DNA of 64,000 bases, taken from the NCBI RefSeq assembly GCF_014197265.1, contig NZ_JACIFH010000001.1, positions 992,001 through 1,056,000 on the forward strand, in the 5' to 3' direction. Both the position numbers and the translations under genes were made by a program. The notes beneath the pieces were generated by a model. That model did no database searches. It was not told the DNA's origin and saw only the letters and a list, made by a program, of their open reading frames with translations. Origin of the DNA: Microbacterium invictum (GTDB taxonomy: Bacteria > Actinomycetota > Actinomycetes > Actinomycetales > Microbacteriaceae). Within the stretch, counting starts at the first letter, position 1. The number at the start of each line of letters is the position of its first letter. Below are positions 19,682 through 29,235 of this stretch, piece by piece.

Positions 19682-19823
19682 GCTCGAAACACCGTTTTCG
19701 GGCATCCCCTCTCTTCTTCACCTACCTTCTGGCATGCCCCGGCGTGCATCCCGGAAGGGCGAGGACAGGCGATACGTCCGTGAGTCGTGAAAGACACGTC
19801 CACGTCACCGGAAGGAACACTTC
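19682..19823 (+). promoter_or_regulatory. long 5' leader of rpsD
   Basis: About 142 untranslated bases, the longest leader in the window, ending in the GGAAGGAA ribosome site. A small CGAAA/TTTCG hairpin lies near its start. S4 represses its own mRNA through a leader structure in several bacteria, so autoregulation is plausible, but I cannot match a known S4-binding fold here. Confidence 0.35.
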
Positions 19824-20453
19824 GTGGCATCGAAGTCCCAGGACCGCCGCAAGGTCCGCCTGTCCCGCGCGCTCGGCATCGCGCTGACCCCCAAGGCAGC
19901 CAAGTACCTCGAGAAGCGCCCCTATGCTCCCGGCGAGCACGGCCGCACCAAGCGCAAGCAGGACAGCGACTACGCCGTCCGGCTGCGTGAGAAGCAGCGT
20001 CTGCGTGAGCAGTACGGCATCCGCGAGAAGCAGCTGCGCATCCAGTTCAACGAGGCCCGCCGCAAGGACGGCCTGACCGGTGAGAACCTGGTCGAGCAGC
20101 TCGAGCAGCGCCTCGACGCCCTCGTCGTGCGCGCCGGCTTCGCCCGGACCACGGCACAGGCCCGCCAGCTCGTCGTGCACCGTCACATCCTCGTCGACGG
20201 CCAGCTCGTCGACCGTCCGTCGTTCCGCGTGAAGCCGGGCCAGCTCATCCACGTCAAGGAGAAGAGCGAGGGTCTCGAGCCGTTCCAGGTCGCAGCCGCC
20301 GGCGGTCACGCCGAGGTTCTGCCCCCGGTCCCGGGTTACCTCGAGGTCGACCTCGACAAGCTGCAGGCACGCCTCGTGCGTCGCCCGAAGCGCGCTGAGG
20401 TTCCCGTGACCTGTGAAGTCCAGCTCGTCGTCGAGTACTACGCCGCGCGCTGA
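19824..20453 (+). CDS. rpsD: 30S ribosomal protein S4
   Basis: Primary 16S rRNA-binding protein that nucleates small-subunit assembly. It has 209 residues. The N-terminal zinc cysteines of some S4 proteins are absent (zinc-free type). The S4 RNA-binding domain runs from about residue 97 (EQRLDALVVRAGFARTTAQARQLVVHRHILVDGQ). GTG at 19824 follows GGAAGGAACACTTC. It is the only ribosomal protein gene here, standing apart from the main clusters as in Microbacteriaceae generally. A strong hairpin follows it. Confidence 0.97.
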   Translation: MASKSQDRRKVRLSRALGIALTPKAAKYLEKRPYAPGEHGRTKRKQDSDYAVRLREKQRLREQYGIREKQLRIQFNEARRKDGLTGENLVEQLEQRLDALVVRAGFARTTAQARQLVVHRHILVDGQLVDRPSFRVKPGQLIHVKEKSEGLEPFQVAAAGGHAEVLPPVPGYLEVDLDKLQARLVRRPKRAEVPVTCEVQLVVEYYAAR

Positions 20454-20471
20454 GCCACACGCACAACGTCC

Positions 20472-20510
20472 GAGGGGCGCCGGGGGAGACCCCGGCGCCC
20501 CTCGTCGTTT
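20472..20510 (+). terminator. rpsD terminator with GNRA tetraloop
   Basis: A perfect 14-base-pair stem (20472-20485 with 20490-20503) capped by GAGA, a GNRA-class tetraloop, followed by GTCGTTT. It is the clearest intrinsic terminator-like structure in the window. It ends only 6 bases before the -10 box of the next gene. Confidence 0.85.
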
Positions 20511-20515
20511 GCACC

Positions 20516-20521
20516 TAACAT
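20516..20521 (+). promoter_or_regulatory. -10 box for the small helical protein gene, predicted leaderless
   Basis: TAACAT ends 7 bases before the ATG at 20529. It contains an in-frame ATG (20520) that would lie upstream of +1, which argues for the downstream ATG as the true start. Confidence 0.55.
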
Positions 20522-20528
20522 GGAACCC

Positions 20529-20879
20529 ATGAAGAAGGCGCTCTGGTTCATGTTCGGCATCGCCGGCGGGTTCGTCGCCGCGCACCTGATGAACAAGGAC
20601 CCCCGCGGGCACGAGGTGCTCGCCGAGGTGGATGCGCGCATCACCGAGTTCACCGATCGCATCGGCGAGGCATACCGCACGCAGGAAGCCCGCATCGAGG
20701 GCCTCGCCGCCGACGTCAAGGATGTTGCCGGCGATGCGCTCGGCAAGGCCGCCGGCGCGGCATCGGGTGCGCTCGACCAGGCCGCCGACACCGCGTCCGA
20801 CGTGCTCGACAACGCCGCCGATGCGGCATCGGACGCCGCCGATGCGGCCAAGGATGCCGCTGCCAAGCTCACCGACTGA
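20529..20879 (+). CDS. small membrane-anchored Ala/Asp-rich helical protein
   Basis: 116 residues, function unknown. A short hydrophobic N-terminal segment (LWFMFGIAGGFVAAHLM) is followed by a basic turn and a helical region. The last 50 residues are built almost only of Ala, Asp, Lys, Ser and Gly, with recurring D-A-A-D units. The pattern resembles amphipathic LEA/YtxH-like helices that lie on membranes. The start at 20529 is preferred over 20520 because of the -10 spacing. It sits just upstream of alaS, 67 bases apart, and could be co-transcribed with it. Confidence 0.75.
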   Translation: MKKALWFMFGIAGGFVAAHLMNKDPRGHEVLAEVDARITEFTDRIGEAYRTQEARIEGLAADVKDVAGDALGKAAGAASGALDQAADTASDVLDNAADAASDAADAAKDAAAKLTD

Positions 20880-20946
20880 CCCCTGCGCCGACCGTTCCGC
20901 CCCCGCGGGGCGCTGACATCGCGCACGCATGCCTGAGGACCCACCC

Positions 20947-23613
20947 ATGAAGACCGCTGAGATCGCCCGGCGCTATCTGTCCTACTTCGAGAAGAACGGT
21001 CACACCATCGTGCCGTCCGCGTCGCTCGTCAGCGACGATCCCGCGCTGCTGTTCACCGTCGCCGGCATGGTGCCGTTCATCCCGTACCTGCGCGGCGACG
21101 TCCCCGCTCCGTACGTGCGCGTGGCCGACAGCCAGAAGTGCCTCCGGACGAACGACATCGAAGAGGTCGGCAAGACGCCCCGCCACGGCACCTTCTTCCA
21201 GATGCTCGGCAACTGGTCGTTCGGCGACTACTTCAAAGAGGGCGCGATCGCCTACGCCTGGGAGCTGCTGACCTCCTCCGAGGAAGACGGCGGGCTCGGC
21301 TTCGATCCGAAGGACCTGTGGGTCACCGTGTACGAGGAGGACGACGAGGCCCACGACCTGTGGCTGCGACTGACGACGCTTCCCGAAGAGCGCATCCAGC
21401 GGCTCGGCAAGGACACCAACTACTGGAGCACCGGGCTTCCCGGCCCGGCCGGCCCCTGCTCGGAGATCTTCTTCGACCGCGGCCCCGCGTACGGGATCGA
21501 CGGCGGCCCGGCCACCGACGACGACCGTTACGTCGAGATCTGGAATCTCGTCTTCATGGAGTACGAGATCACCGATGTGACGTCGAAGACCGACTTCACC
21601 ATCGTCGGTGAGCTGCCGGCCAAGAACATCGACACCGGCTTGGGCCTGGAGCGCATCGCGTTCATCAAGCAAGGCGTCGACAACATGTACGAGACCGATC
21701 AGGTCCGTCCCGTTCTCGACAGGGCCGTCGCGCTGTCGGGCAAGGCCTACGGAGCCGACCACACCGACGACGTGCGCTTCCGCGTGATCGCCGACCATGT
21801 GCGCTCGTCGCTCATGCTGCTCGCCGATGGCGTGACGCCCTCGAACGAGGGTCGCGGCTACATCCTCCGCCGGCTCATGCGCCGCGCCGTGCGCGCCATG
21901 CGCCTGCTGGGTGTGGACGGCCCCACCTTCCCCGAGCTGTTCACCGCGTCGCGCGACGCCATGAAGGAGGCGTACCCCGAGGTCGCCGACGACTGGCAGC
22001 GCATCTCGCAGTACGCGATCGCCGAAGAAGAGACGTTCCTGCGCACCCTGGCATCCGGTTCCACGATCCTCGATCTCGCGCTCGATGAGACGAAGCGGTC
22101 GGGCGGCACGGCCCTCGCCGGAGCCGAGGCCTTCCTGCTGCACGACACCTACGGGTTCCCGATCGATCTGACGCTCGAGGTCGCCGAAGAGGCCGGTCTG
22201 TCGGTCGACCGAGACGCCTTCGACACGCTGATGAAGGAACAGCGCGAACGTGCGAAGGCCGATGCCCGCTCGCGCAAGCGTGCGATCGCCGATGTCAGCG
22301 TCTACCGCGCCCTGCGCGCCCAGGGCGAGACGGTCTTCACCGGCTACACCGACCTGGAGACCGAGTCGAGCGTGCTCGGGCTGCTCGTGGACGGCCAGTC
22401 CGTCACGCGCGCCGGCCAGGGCCAGATCGCCGAGGTCATCCTGGCCGAGACGTCGCTGTACGCCGAGTCGGGCGGCCAGGTCGCCGACAAGGGCATCATC
22501 GTCGGGCCCGGCTTCGAGCTCGACGTGCTCGACGTGCAGCGCCCCGTCGCCGGACTCGTGAGCCACACGGTCGAGGTCCGCAGCGGCGAGGTCGGCGTGG
22601 GGCAGCCCGCGACGAGCGTGGTGGATGCCGTGAACCGGCGCGCCGCACGCCAGGCGCACTCGGCGACCCACCTCGTCCATGCGGCCCTGCGCGACACGCT
22701 CGGCAGGTCGGCGACGCAGGCCGGGTCGCTCAACCGCGCCGGCTACCTGCGCTTCGACTTCACCTGGGGCCAGGGCCTCAGCGAGGCGACGCGGACCGAG
22801 ATCGAAGAGATCGCCAACAACGCGGTCCGCGACAACCTCGAGGTCACCACGCGCACGATGTCGCTGACCGAGGCGAAGGAACTGGGCGCGATGGCGCTGT
22901 TCGGCGAGAAGTACGGGGACACGGTGCGGATGGTCGACATCGGCGGGCCGTGGTCACGTGAGCTGTGCGCCGGGACCCATGTGTCCAGCTCCGCCGAGGT
23001 CGGGCTGATCAACCTCGTCGGCGAATCGTCCGTCGGCGCGTCGAACCGGCGCGTGGAGGCGCTCGTCGGACTCGACGCGTTCCGTGAGCTCGCCGCCGAG
23101 CGTGCGATCGTGTCGCAGCTCACCTCGAGCCTGAAGACCCCGCGCGACCAGCTGCCAGCGCGCATCGCCGAGCTCGCCGCGAACCTCAAGGCGGCCGAGA
23201 AGAAGATCGCGCAGTTCGAGGCGAAGGCCCTCGGCGACAGGCTGCCCGCCCTCGCCGAGACCGCACAGCGCGTCGGCGCGATGCGGGTGGTGGCGCAGTC
23301 GCTGGGAACAGCGGCATCCGCCGACGACATCCGCACGCTCGCCCTGCAGCTGCGCGACCGCCTCGGCGCGGACGCCGCGGTCGTGGCCCTCGCCGCGGAC
23401 GTCAACGGACGGCCCGTGGTCATCATCGCGACGAACGAAGCCGCCCGCGCGGCCGGGGCCAAGGCCGGAGCACTCGTGAAGACGGCGGCATCCATCCTCG
23501 GCGGTGGCGGCGGCGGCCGCGACGACGTCGCGCAGGGAGGGGGCACCGACGTGTCCGCACTGCCGGCTGCCCTGTCCGCGATCGCCGGCGCGCTGGAGGG
23601 CGCGGCCGCGTGA
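20947..23613 (+). CDS. alaS: alanine--tRNA ligase
   Basis: Charges tRNA-Ala and edits mischarged Ser/Gly. It has 888 residues. The class II core is at the N-terminus (YFEKNGHTIVPSASLV, TFFQMLGNWSFGDYFK). The editing domain zinc ligands are visible: His571 and His575 in HSATH, and Cys674 and His678 in CAGTH. A glycine-rich C-Ala domain ends with GGGGGGRDDVAQGGG. ATG at 20947 is chosen for its GAGGA 7 bases upstream; an ATG at 20929 would add six residues. The stop overlaps the ruvX GTG. Confidence 0.97.
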   Translation: MKTAEIARRYLSYFEKNGHTIVPSASLVSDDPALLFTVAGMVPFIPYLRGDVPAPYVRVADSQKCLRTNDIEEVGKTPRHGTFFQMLGNWSFGDYFKEGAIAYAWELLTSSEEDGGLGFDPKDLWVTVYEEDDEAHDLWLRLTTLPEERIQRLGKDTNYWSTGLPGPAGPCSEIFFDRGPAYGIDGGPATDDDRYVEIWNLVFMEYEITDVTSKTDFTIVGELPAKNIDTGLGLERIAFIKQGVDNMYETDQVRPVLDRAVALSGKAYGADHTDDVRFRVIADHVRSSLMLLADGVTPSNEGRGYILRRLMRRAVRAMRLLGVDGPTFPELFTASRDAMKEAYPEVADDWQRISQYAIAEEETFLRTLASGSTILDLALDETKRSGGTALAGAEAFLLHDTYGFPIDLTLEVAEEAGLSVDRDAFDTLMKEQRERAKADARSRKRAIADVSVYRALRAQGETVFTGYTDLETESSVLGLLVDGQSVTRAGQGQIAEVILAETSLYAESGGQVADKGIIVGPGFELDVLDVQRPVAGLVSHTVEVRSGEVGVGQPATSVVDAVNRRAARQAHSATHLVHAALRDTLGRSATQAGSLNRAGYLRFDFTWGQGLSEATRTEIEEIANNAVRDNLEVTTRTMSLTEAKELGAMALFGEKYGDTVRMVDIGGPWSRELCAGTHVSSSAEVGLINLVGESSVGASNRRVEALVGLDAFRELAAERAIVSQLTSSLKTPRDQLPARIAELAANLKAAEKKIAQFEAKALGDRLPALAETAQRVGAMRVVAQSLGTAASADDIRTLALQLRDRLGADAAVVALAADVNGRPVVIIATNEAARAAGAKAGALVKTAASILGGGGGGRDDVAQGGGTDVSALPAALSAIAGALEGAAA

Positions 23614-24083
23614 CCGGGTTCCGCCGCGGTGTGCGCCTGGGCGTCGACGTGGGCACGGCCCGCGTCGGGGTCGCCCGATGCGATCGCGACGGGCTGCTGG
23701 CGGTGCCGGTGGAGACCGTGCCGCGCACCGGCGAGGCCGTCGCCCGGATCGTGTCGGTGGCCGCGGAGTACGAGGCGATGGAACTGCTCGTCGGCCTGCC
23801 GGTCAGCCTGGCGGGCAACGAGACGGCCTCTACCGCCGATGCGCGCGCGTTCGGCGAGGAGCTCGCCACGGCATCGGGACTGCCCGTTCGCCTGGTCGAC
23901 GAGAGGCTGAGCACGGTCTCGGCGCACGCGGCGCTGAGAGAGTCTGGGAGATCTCAGCGTTCGTCTCGTAAGATTGTCGACCAAGTCGCGGCGGTCGTCC
24001 TCCTGCAGCAGGCGATCGACGTCGAGAAGAGCACCGGTAACCCGACCGGCACGCTCGTCAACACCTTCCCGGAGCCCGTCTGA
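23610..24083 (+). CDS. ruvX: Holliday junction resolvase-like/pre-16S rRNA nuclease RuvX (YqgF)
   Basis: 157 residues with an RNase H fold. YqgF proteins mature the 5' end of 16S rRNA; an older prediction is junction resolution. Signatures are RLGVDVGTARVGVA with the first acidic residue, LLVGLPVSLAGNE, and VDERLSTVSAHAAL. GTG at 23610 overlaps the alaS stop by 4 bases. An alaS-ruvX-mltG-aro order matches mycobacteria (Rv2555c to Rv2552c). Its stop shares one base with the mltG start (TGATG). Confidence 0.94.
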   Translation: MTGFRRGVRLGVDVGTARVGVARCDRDGLLAVPVETVPRTGEAVARIVSVAAEYEAMELLVGLPVSLAGNETASTADARAFGEELATASGLPVRLVDERLSTVSAHAALRESGRSQRSSRKIVDQVAAVVLLQQAIDVEKSTGNPTGTLVNTFPEPV

Positions 24084-25603
24084 TGCCCAGCACGCCGCCG
24101 AACGACGATCAGTTCGCGGACCTGTTCAGCACCCTGCCGAACCCCTCCGAGCGGTCGGCACGCACGTCGACGCGGACCGGTCCCACCCCGACAGCAGAGT
24201 CCCGCGCACCGCTGAGCCGGCGCGAGGCCCGCGCTGCCGCCGCCCGGGAAGCCGCCGGGCGGCAGGACCCCCCGACACAGAACGACGCCCCGGCACCGCA
24301 CGCCGCACGGCCGGCGGCCCCGGACCGGCCCGAACCGCACGCGCCGGTCGCGGCGCCGCGCGTGTCGGCAGCCGACTACCCGGTCGTCACCGCCGCCATG
24401 GCGGCACGGACCTCCGACGACCAGCCGTCGGAGGCGCCCGAATCCGGGCACACGATCGACGCACTGTTCACCGACGACCCCCACCATCCGCACGACACGC
24501 ACCATGACCGCGACCGTCGCAAGAGCCGCATCGCCGCCTGGTCGATCTTCGCGATGGTCCTCGCGATCCTCGGCGGGCTGGTGTTCGGCGGATTCTGGGT
24601 GTGGAACACGTACGAAGAGCCGATCCGCGAGCTGTTCGGGTGGACCGAGCCGAAGGACTACGAGCCGGGGCTTGCCGAGGGTGAGGCGACCGTCACGATC
24701 GTCGACGGCGACACCGGCGCCGACATCTCCGCGACGCTGTACGAGGCGGGCGTGACCAAGACGTCCGGGGTCTTCTACGACTACCTGATCGCCACCGGAC
24801 AGAACCCCGACTTCCAGCCCGGTGTCTTCGCGCTGCAGCAGACGATGACCGCCGCCGCCGCGCTCGAGATGCTGATGGACCCCGCCAGCAAGCTCGAGAA
24901 CACCGCCCAGCTGCGCGAGGGGCTCACCGTCGCGCAGACCCTGCCGCTGCTGGCGGACGGCATCGGCCTTCCGATCGAAGAGTTCGAGGCCGCCGTGCAG
25001 GACCCGTCCGCATACGGCGTGGACGCCGACAGCCTCGAAGGGTGGCTGTTCCCCGCGACCTACACGTTCAACCCGGACGCCACCGTCCAGCAGGTCATCC
25101 AGACCCTCGTCGACCGCACCGTGGAGTCGCTCGACAACGCCGGAGTCCCGGCCGATCGGCGGCACGAGATCCTCACCATCGCGTCGATCATCGAACGCGA
25201 GGCCCGATTCGAAGACGACTTCTTCAAGGTCTCGCGCGTGATCCAGAACCGCCTCGATCCGAGCAACACCGAGACGAACGGTCTGCTGCAGATGGATTCG
25301 ACGGCCCAGTACGGCGCGAACGAGGACGACGGCACCGTCAGTTCCGACGCCGACACGCTCGAAGACGACAACCCGTGGAACACCTACATCCACCCCGGCC
25401 TTCCGATCGGTCCGATCGCCAACCCCGGCGACCTCGCGATCACGGCGGCGATGGAGCCGGCCGAGGGTCCGTGGATGTACTTCGTCACGGTGAACCCGTC
25501 ATCGGGCGAGACCGAGTTCGCCGAGACACACGCGGAGCACGAGCAGCTGGTCGAGAAGTGGCGCCAGTGGTGCAGCGACAACCCCGACAACGGCGACTGC
25601 TGA
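24083..25603 (+). CDS. mltG: endolytic murein transglycosylase MltG
   Basis: Membrane enzyme that cuts nascent glycan strands and so helps end peptidoglycan polymerisation. It has 506 residues. A long cytoplasmic N-terminus (about 148 residues, Pro/Ala/Asp-rich) precedes the membrane helix at about 150-172. An extracellular LysM-like region follows, then the YceG catalytic domain with LTIASIIEREARF, where Glu371 is the expected catalytic residue, and later GLLQMDSTAQYG and NPWNTYIHPGLPIGPI. The extended cytoplasmic tail is typical of actinobacteria, but its role is unknown. Confidence 0.95.
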   Translation: MPSTPPNDDQFADLFSTLPNPSERSARTSTRTGPTPTAESRAPLSRREARAAAAREAAGRQDPPTQNDAPAPHAARPAAPDRPEPHAPVAAPRVSAADYPVVTAAMAARTSDDQPSEAPESGHTIDALFTDDPHHPHDTHHDRDRRKSRIAAWSIFAMVLAILGGLVFGGFWVWNTYEEPIRELFGWTEPKDYEPGLAEGEATVTIVDGDTGADISATLYEAGVTKTSGVFYDYLIATGQNPDFQPGVFALQQTMTAAAALEMLMDPASKLENTAQLREGLTVAQTLPLLADGIGLPIEEFEAAVQDPSAYGVDADSLEGWLFPATYTFNPDATVQQVIQTLVDRTVESLDNAGVPADRRHEILTIASIIEREARFEDDFFKVSRVIQNRLDPSNTETNGLLQMDSTAQYGANEDDGTVSSDADTLEDDNPWNTYIHPGLPIGPIANPGDLAITAAMEPAEGPWMYFVTVNPSSGETEFAETHAEHEQLVEKWRQWCSDNPDNGDC

Positions 25604-25606
25604 TCG

Positions 25607-26440
25607 ATGGCGGCGACGTCACTCGAGGTGTGGGGCGACCCGATCGCGCACAGCCTGTCACCCGCGCTGCACACCGCCGCGTACCGGCACCTCGGCTGGG
25701 ACTGGACGTACGGGCGTCGCCGGGTCGACGAGGAGCGGTTCACCGCTGAGCTCGCCGGACTCGACGACCGGTTCCGCGGGCTGTCGCTGACCATGCCGCT
25801 CAAGTCCGCCGCGTACCGTGCCGCCGCCCGGCGCGATGCGCGCGCCGAGCTGACCTGCGCCGTCAACACCCTCCGCCTCACGCCCGACGGCCCGATCGGG
25901 TTCAACACGGACGTCGGTGGCGTCGTCGCGGCGCTTCGCGAAGAGGGGATGGATGCCGTGGCCGAGGCCCGCATCGTCGGCGCGGGCGCCACGGCGACAT
26001 CGGCCCTCGTCGCCCTGGCCGAGCTGGGCGCGCAGCGCGTCGAGGTGGCGGCCCGGCGGCCCCTGGCGGTCGCGGGACTGGAAGCGCTCGGTGAGCGGAT
26101 CGGCATCGCCGTCACGCCGGTGTCGCTTGCGGCATCCACTTTCGCAGACGTGCCCCTCACGATCGCGACGCTGCCCGGCGATGCCCGGGTGGCCACGCAC
26201 ACTGCCGACGGGCTCGCCGGCAGCGGCGGGCGGCTGCTCGACGTGGTCTACGGGCACTGGCCGACCTCGCTGTCGGAGGCGTGGGAGGCCGCGGGGAACC
26301 GGGCGGTCAGCGGAGCGACGATGCTGCTGCATCAGGCCGTGCTGCAGATCCGCGTCTTCGCCACCGGCGACGTCACCGAGCCGCTCCCGGACGAGCAATC
26401 GGTGGTGGCCGTCATGCGGCGTGCGCTCGTGGGAGGATAG
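25607..26440 (+). CDS. aroE: shikimate dehydrogenase
   Basis: Reduces 3-dehydroshikimate to shikimate. It has 277 residues. The substrate site shows [16 protein letters not shown] near residue 8 and [10 protein letters not shown] near 60, with the catalytic Lys in the second. CAVNTL near residue 85 precedes the cofactor domain ([16 protein letters not shown]), whose glycine-rich turn is GAGAT. ATG at 25607 is 3 bases after mltG. The final codons contain the GGGAGGA ribosome site for aroC. Confidence 0.93.
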   Translation: MAATSLEVWGDPIAHSLSPALHTAAYRHLGWDWTYGRRRVDEERFTAELAGLDDRFRGLSLTMPLKSAAYRAAARRDARAELTCAVNTLRLTPDGPIGFNTDVGGVVAALREEGMDAVAEARIVGAGATATSALVALAELGAQRVEVAARRPLAVAGLEALGERIGIAVTPVSLAASTFADVPLTIATLPGDARVATHTADGLAGSGGRLLDVVYGHWPTSLSEAWEAAGNRAVSGATMLLHQAVLQIRVFATGDVTEPLPDEQSVVAVMRRALVGG

Positions 26441-26444
26441 AGCA

Positions 26445-27656
26445 ATGCTCCGCGTGCTCACGGCCGGCGAATCGCACGGCCCCGAACTCGTCGCCGTCAT
26501 GGAGGGATTGCCTGCGGGCGTCCCGATCTCCCGTGCGGCGATCCAGGCCGACCTCGCCCGCCGAAAGCTGGGCTACGGCCGCGGCTCGCGCATGAAGTTC
26601 GAAGAGGATGAGCTCACGATCTCGTCCGGCGTCGTCCACGGTTCGAGCCTGGGCAGCCCGATCGCGCTGCGCATCGGCAACACCGAGTGGCCGAAGTGGG
26701 CCGAGGTCATGAGCGCCGAGCCGGTGGAGCTGACCGACAAGTCCCGCGGCCGCGGTGCGGCCCTCACGCGGCCGCGCCCGGGCCACGCCGACCTCGTCGG
26801 CATGCAGAAGTACGGGTTCGACGAGGCACGGCCGATCCTCGAGCGCGCCAGCGCCCGTGAGACGGCGGCGCGGGTCGCTCTCGGCGCGGTCGCCCGCGCG
26901 TTCCTCAGCGAGCTCGGCATCGGCCTGGTCAGCCATACGCTGTCGATCGGCCCGGTGCAGGCGCCGGAAGGTTCCGCACTTCCCACTCCCGGCGACGTCG
27001 ACGCGCTCGACGCCGACCCGCTGCGGTGCTTCGACGCCGGCACGTCGGCCGCGATGGTCGCGGAGGTCGACGCGGCCCGCAAGGACGGCGACACGCTGGG
27101 CGGCATCGTCGAGGTCCTCGCCTACGGCCTGCCGCCCGGGCTCGGCTCGCACGTGCAGTGGGACCGGCGTCTGGACGCGAAGCTCGCCCAGGCGCTCATG
27201 AGCATCCAGGCCATCAAGGGCGTCGAGGTCGGCGACGGATTCCAGACGACGCGTCGCCGGGGCTCTGCCGCGCACGACGAGCTGTTCGCCACCGACGACG
27301 GCATCACGCGCGCCAGCGACAAGGCCGGCGGCACGGAGGGCGGCATGTCCACGGGAACCGTGCTGCGCGTTCGGGCGGGCATGAAGCCGATCGCGACCGT
27401 ACCGCGGGCGCTGCGCACGATCGATGTCAGCACCGGAGACGCGGCGACCGCGCACCACCAGCGCTCCGACGTGTGCGCTGTTCCCGCGGCGGGCGTCGTG
27501 GCCGAGGCGATGGTGGCGATCACCCTCGCCGATGTGGTGCTCGAGAAGTTCGGCGGCGACCACGTCGCCGAGACGCGCCGCAACGTGCAGTCGTACCTCG
27601 CCGCGATCCCCGAGAACCTCCACACCGCGCCCGACAGCGCCGACGCCCCCGAATGA
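26445..27656 (+). CDS. aroC: chorismate synthase
   Basis: Converts 5-enolpyruvylshikimate 3-phosphate to chorismate using reduced FMN. It has 403 residues. Signatures are the N-terminal [30 protein letters not shown] near residue 106, [10 protein letters not shown] near 296, and [16 protein letters not shown] near 338. ATG at 26445 has GGGAGGA 7 bases upstream. The TGA overlaps the aroK ATG (ATGA). Confidence 0.97.
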   Translation: MLRVLTAGESHGPELVAVMEGLPAGVPISRAAIQADLARRKLGYGRGSRMKFEEDELTISSGVVHGSSLGSPIALRIGNTEWPKWAEVMSAEPVELTDKSRGRGAALTRPRPGHADLVGMQKYGFDEARPILERASARETAARVALGAVARAFLSELGIGLVSHTLSIGPVQAPEGSALPTPGDVDALDADPLRCFDAGTSAAMVAEVDAARKDGDTLGGIVEVLAYGLPPGLGSHVQWDRRLDAKLAQALMSIQAIKGVEVGDGFQTTRRRGSAAHDELFATDDGITRASDKAGGTEGGMSTGTVLRVRAGMKPIATVPRALRTIDVSTGDAATAHHQRSDVCAVPAAGVVAEAMVAITLADVVLEKFGGDHVAETRRNVQSYLAAIPENLHTAPDSADAPE

Positions 27657-28162
27657 GTGCCCCGGCCCTGGTCCTCATCGGCCCCATGGGCGCCGGCAAG
27701 TCCAGCGTCGGGCGCCGCGTCGCCAAGGCGCTCGGCACGTCCTTCTACGACAGCGACGCAGCCGTCGTCCGCGCGCACGGCCCGATCGAGGCGATCTTCG
27801 TCGACCACGGCGAAGAGCACTTCCGCGAGCTCGAGCGCGACGCCGTGCAGACCGGCCTCGACCAGGGCGGGGTCGTGGCCCTGGGCGGCGGGGCGATCCT
27901 GCATCCCGACACCCAGGCGGCCCTCGCCGCGCACCGGGTCGTGCTGCTGACCGTGTCGCCGCGGATCGTCGCATCCCGCATCGGCGGCACCGCGCGCCCC
28001 CTGCTGCAGGACGGCGACGCGGTGACGCGCTGGAACGAGGTCTACGCCTCACGGCGGGCGCTGTACGAGCGCCTCGCCGACGTCACGTTCGACACGTCCA
28101 CGGGCCCCCTCCAGGCCGTCGTCGACGCCATCGTCACCTGGGCCCGAGGAGAGAGCACATGA
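27653..28162 (+). CDS. aroK: shikimate kinase
   Basis: Phosphorylates shikimate at the 3-hydroxyl. It has 169 residues. The P-loop [11 protein letters not shown] is at residues 9-19, with FYDSDAAV (Walker B-like, substrate Asp) near 33, [10 protein letters not shown] with the substrate arginine near 60, and GGGAIL near 80. The lid contains GGTARPLL. The ATG overlaps the aroC stop and its own stop overlaps aroB, so aroC-aroK-aroB are coupled as a unit. Confidence 0.96.
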   Translation: MSAPALVLIGPMGAGKSSVGRRVAKALGTSFYDSDAAVVRAHGPIEAIFVDHGEEHFRELERDAVQTGLDQGGVVALGGGAILHPDTQAALAAHRVVLLTVSPRIVASRIGGTARPLLQDGDAVTRWNEVYASRRALYERLADVTFDTSTGPLQAVVDAIVTWARGEST

Positions 28163-29235
28163 GCCAGACCACGGTCATCCCGGTCGGCGGCGACCAGCCC
28201 TACGAGGTCCAGGTCGGGCGCGGCATCGTCTCGCGCCTGGGCGAGATCCTTCCCGCCGCGGCGACGCGCGTGCTGATCGTGCACCCGCCGACGCTGAGCG
28301 CACAGGCCGAGCAGCTGCGCAGCGCGCTGGGCGCGGACCGCCAGGTGCTGCTGGCCGAGATCCCCGATGCCGAGCAGGGCAAGCGCGTCGAGGTCGCCGC
28401 GTTCTGCTGGCAGGTCATGGGGCAGGCCGACTTCACCCGCACCGACGCCGTCATCGGGTTCGGCGGCGGCGCGGTCACCGACCTGGCCGGATTCGTCGCG
28501 GCCACGTGGCTGCGCGGCGTCGCCCTCGTGCAGGTGCCGACGACCGTGCTCGGGATGGTGGATGCCGCGGTCGGCGGCAAGACGGGCATCAACACCGCAG
28601 AGGGCAAGAACCTCGTGGGCGCCTTCTGGCCGCCGCAGGCCGTGCTCTGCGACCTCGACCTGCTCGACTCGCTGAGCGATCACGAGCGGGTCGCCGGGTT
28701 CGCGGAGGTCGTCAAGGCGGGGTTCATCTGGTACCCCGAGATCCTCGACCTCATCGAGGCCGGCCCCGTCGCCGCCGTCGACCCGCGCAGCGACGCGTTC
28801 CGCCGCTGCATCGAGCTCGCGATCGAGATGAAGGCGAAGATCGTGGGGGAGGACCTCCGCGAAGCCGGGGTGCGCGAGTTCCTGAACTACGGGCACACCC
28901 TCGGCCACGCGATCGAGCACGCCGAGCGCTACCGCTGGCGCCACGGTGCCGCGATCTCGGTCGGCATGCTGTTCGCCGCCGAGCTGTCGCGGCTGGCGGG
29001 GCGGTTGCCCGATGCCGCGGCGCAGCGTCACCGCGACATCCTCGAGCTGCTGGGCCTGCCCACGTCATACCGTCCGGGCGCCTGGCCGCAGCTGCTGGCC
29101 ACGATGCAGCGCGACAAGAAGACGCGCGGCTCGATGCTGCGGTTCATCGTGCTCGACGACATCGCCAAGCCCACCGTGCTGCAGGCGCCCGACGAGTCGC
29201 TGCTGTTCGCGGCCTACCAGGAGGTCGCGGGGTGA
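28159..29235 (+). CDS. aroB: 3-dehydroquinate synthase
   Basis: Second step of the shikimate pathway, NAD- and metal-dependent. It has 358 residues. Visible motifs are IGFGGGAVTDLAGFVAATWLRG near residue 100, VPTTVLGMVDAAVGGKTGIN near 130, EVVKAGFIW near 178, and the metal-binding NYGHTLGHAIEH near 245 followed by WRHGAAISVGM. The stop overlaps the GTG of a GNAT gene. The shikimate set in the window is aroB, aroQ, aroE, aroK and aroC; aroA and the DAHP synthase gene are elsewhere. Confidence 0.97.
   Translation: MSQTTVIPVGGDQPYEVQVGRGIVSRLGEILPAAATRVLIVHPPTLSAQAEQLRSALGADRQVLLAEIPDAEQGKRVEVAAFCWQVMGQADFTRTDAVIGFGGGAVTDLAGFVAATWLRGVALVQVPTTVLGMVDAAVGGKTGINTAEGKNLVGAFWPPQAVLCDLDLLDSLSDHERVAGFAEVVKAGFIWYPEILDLIEAGPVAAVDPRSDAFRRCIELAIEMKAKIVGEDLREAGVREFLNYGHTLGHAIEHAERYRWRHGAAISVGMLFAAELSRLAGRLPDAAAQRHRDILELLGLPTSYRPGAWPQLLATMQRDKKTRGSMLRFIVLDDIAKPTVLQAPDESLLFAAYQEVAG

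Noticed and set aside
27026..28162. Long frame overlapping aroC read as one protein with aroK
   Set aside because: The upstream part is the shifted reading of aroC and is arginine-rich without motifs. The kinase starts at the ATG overlapping the aroC stop.
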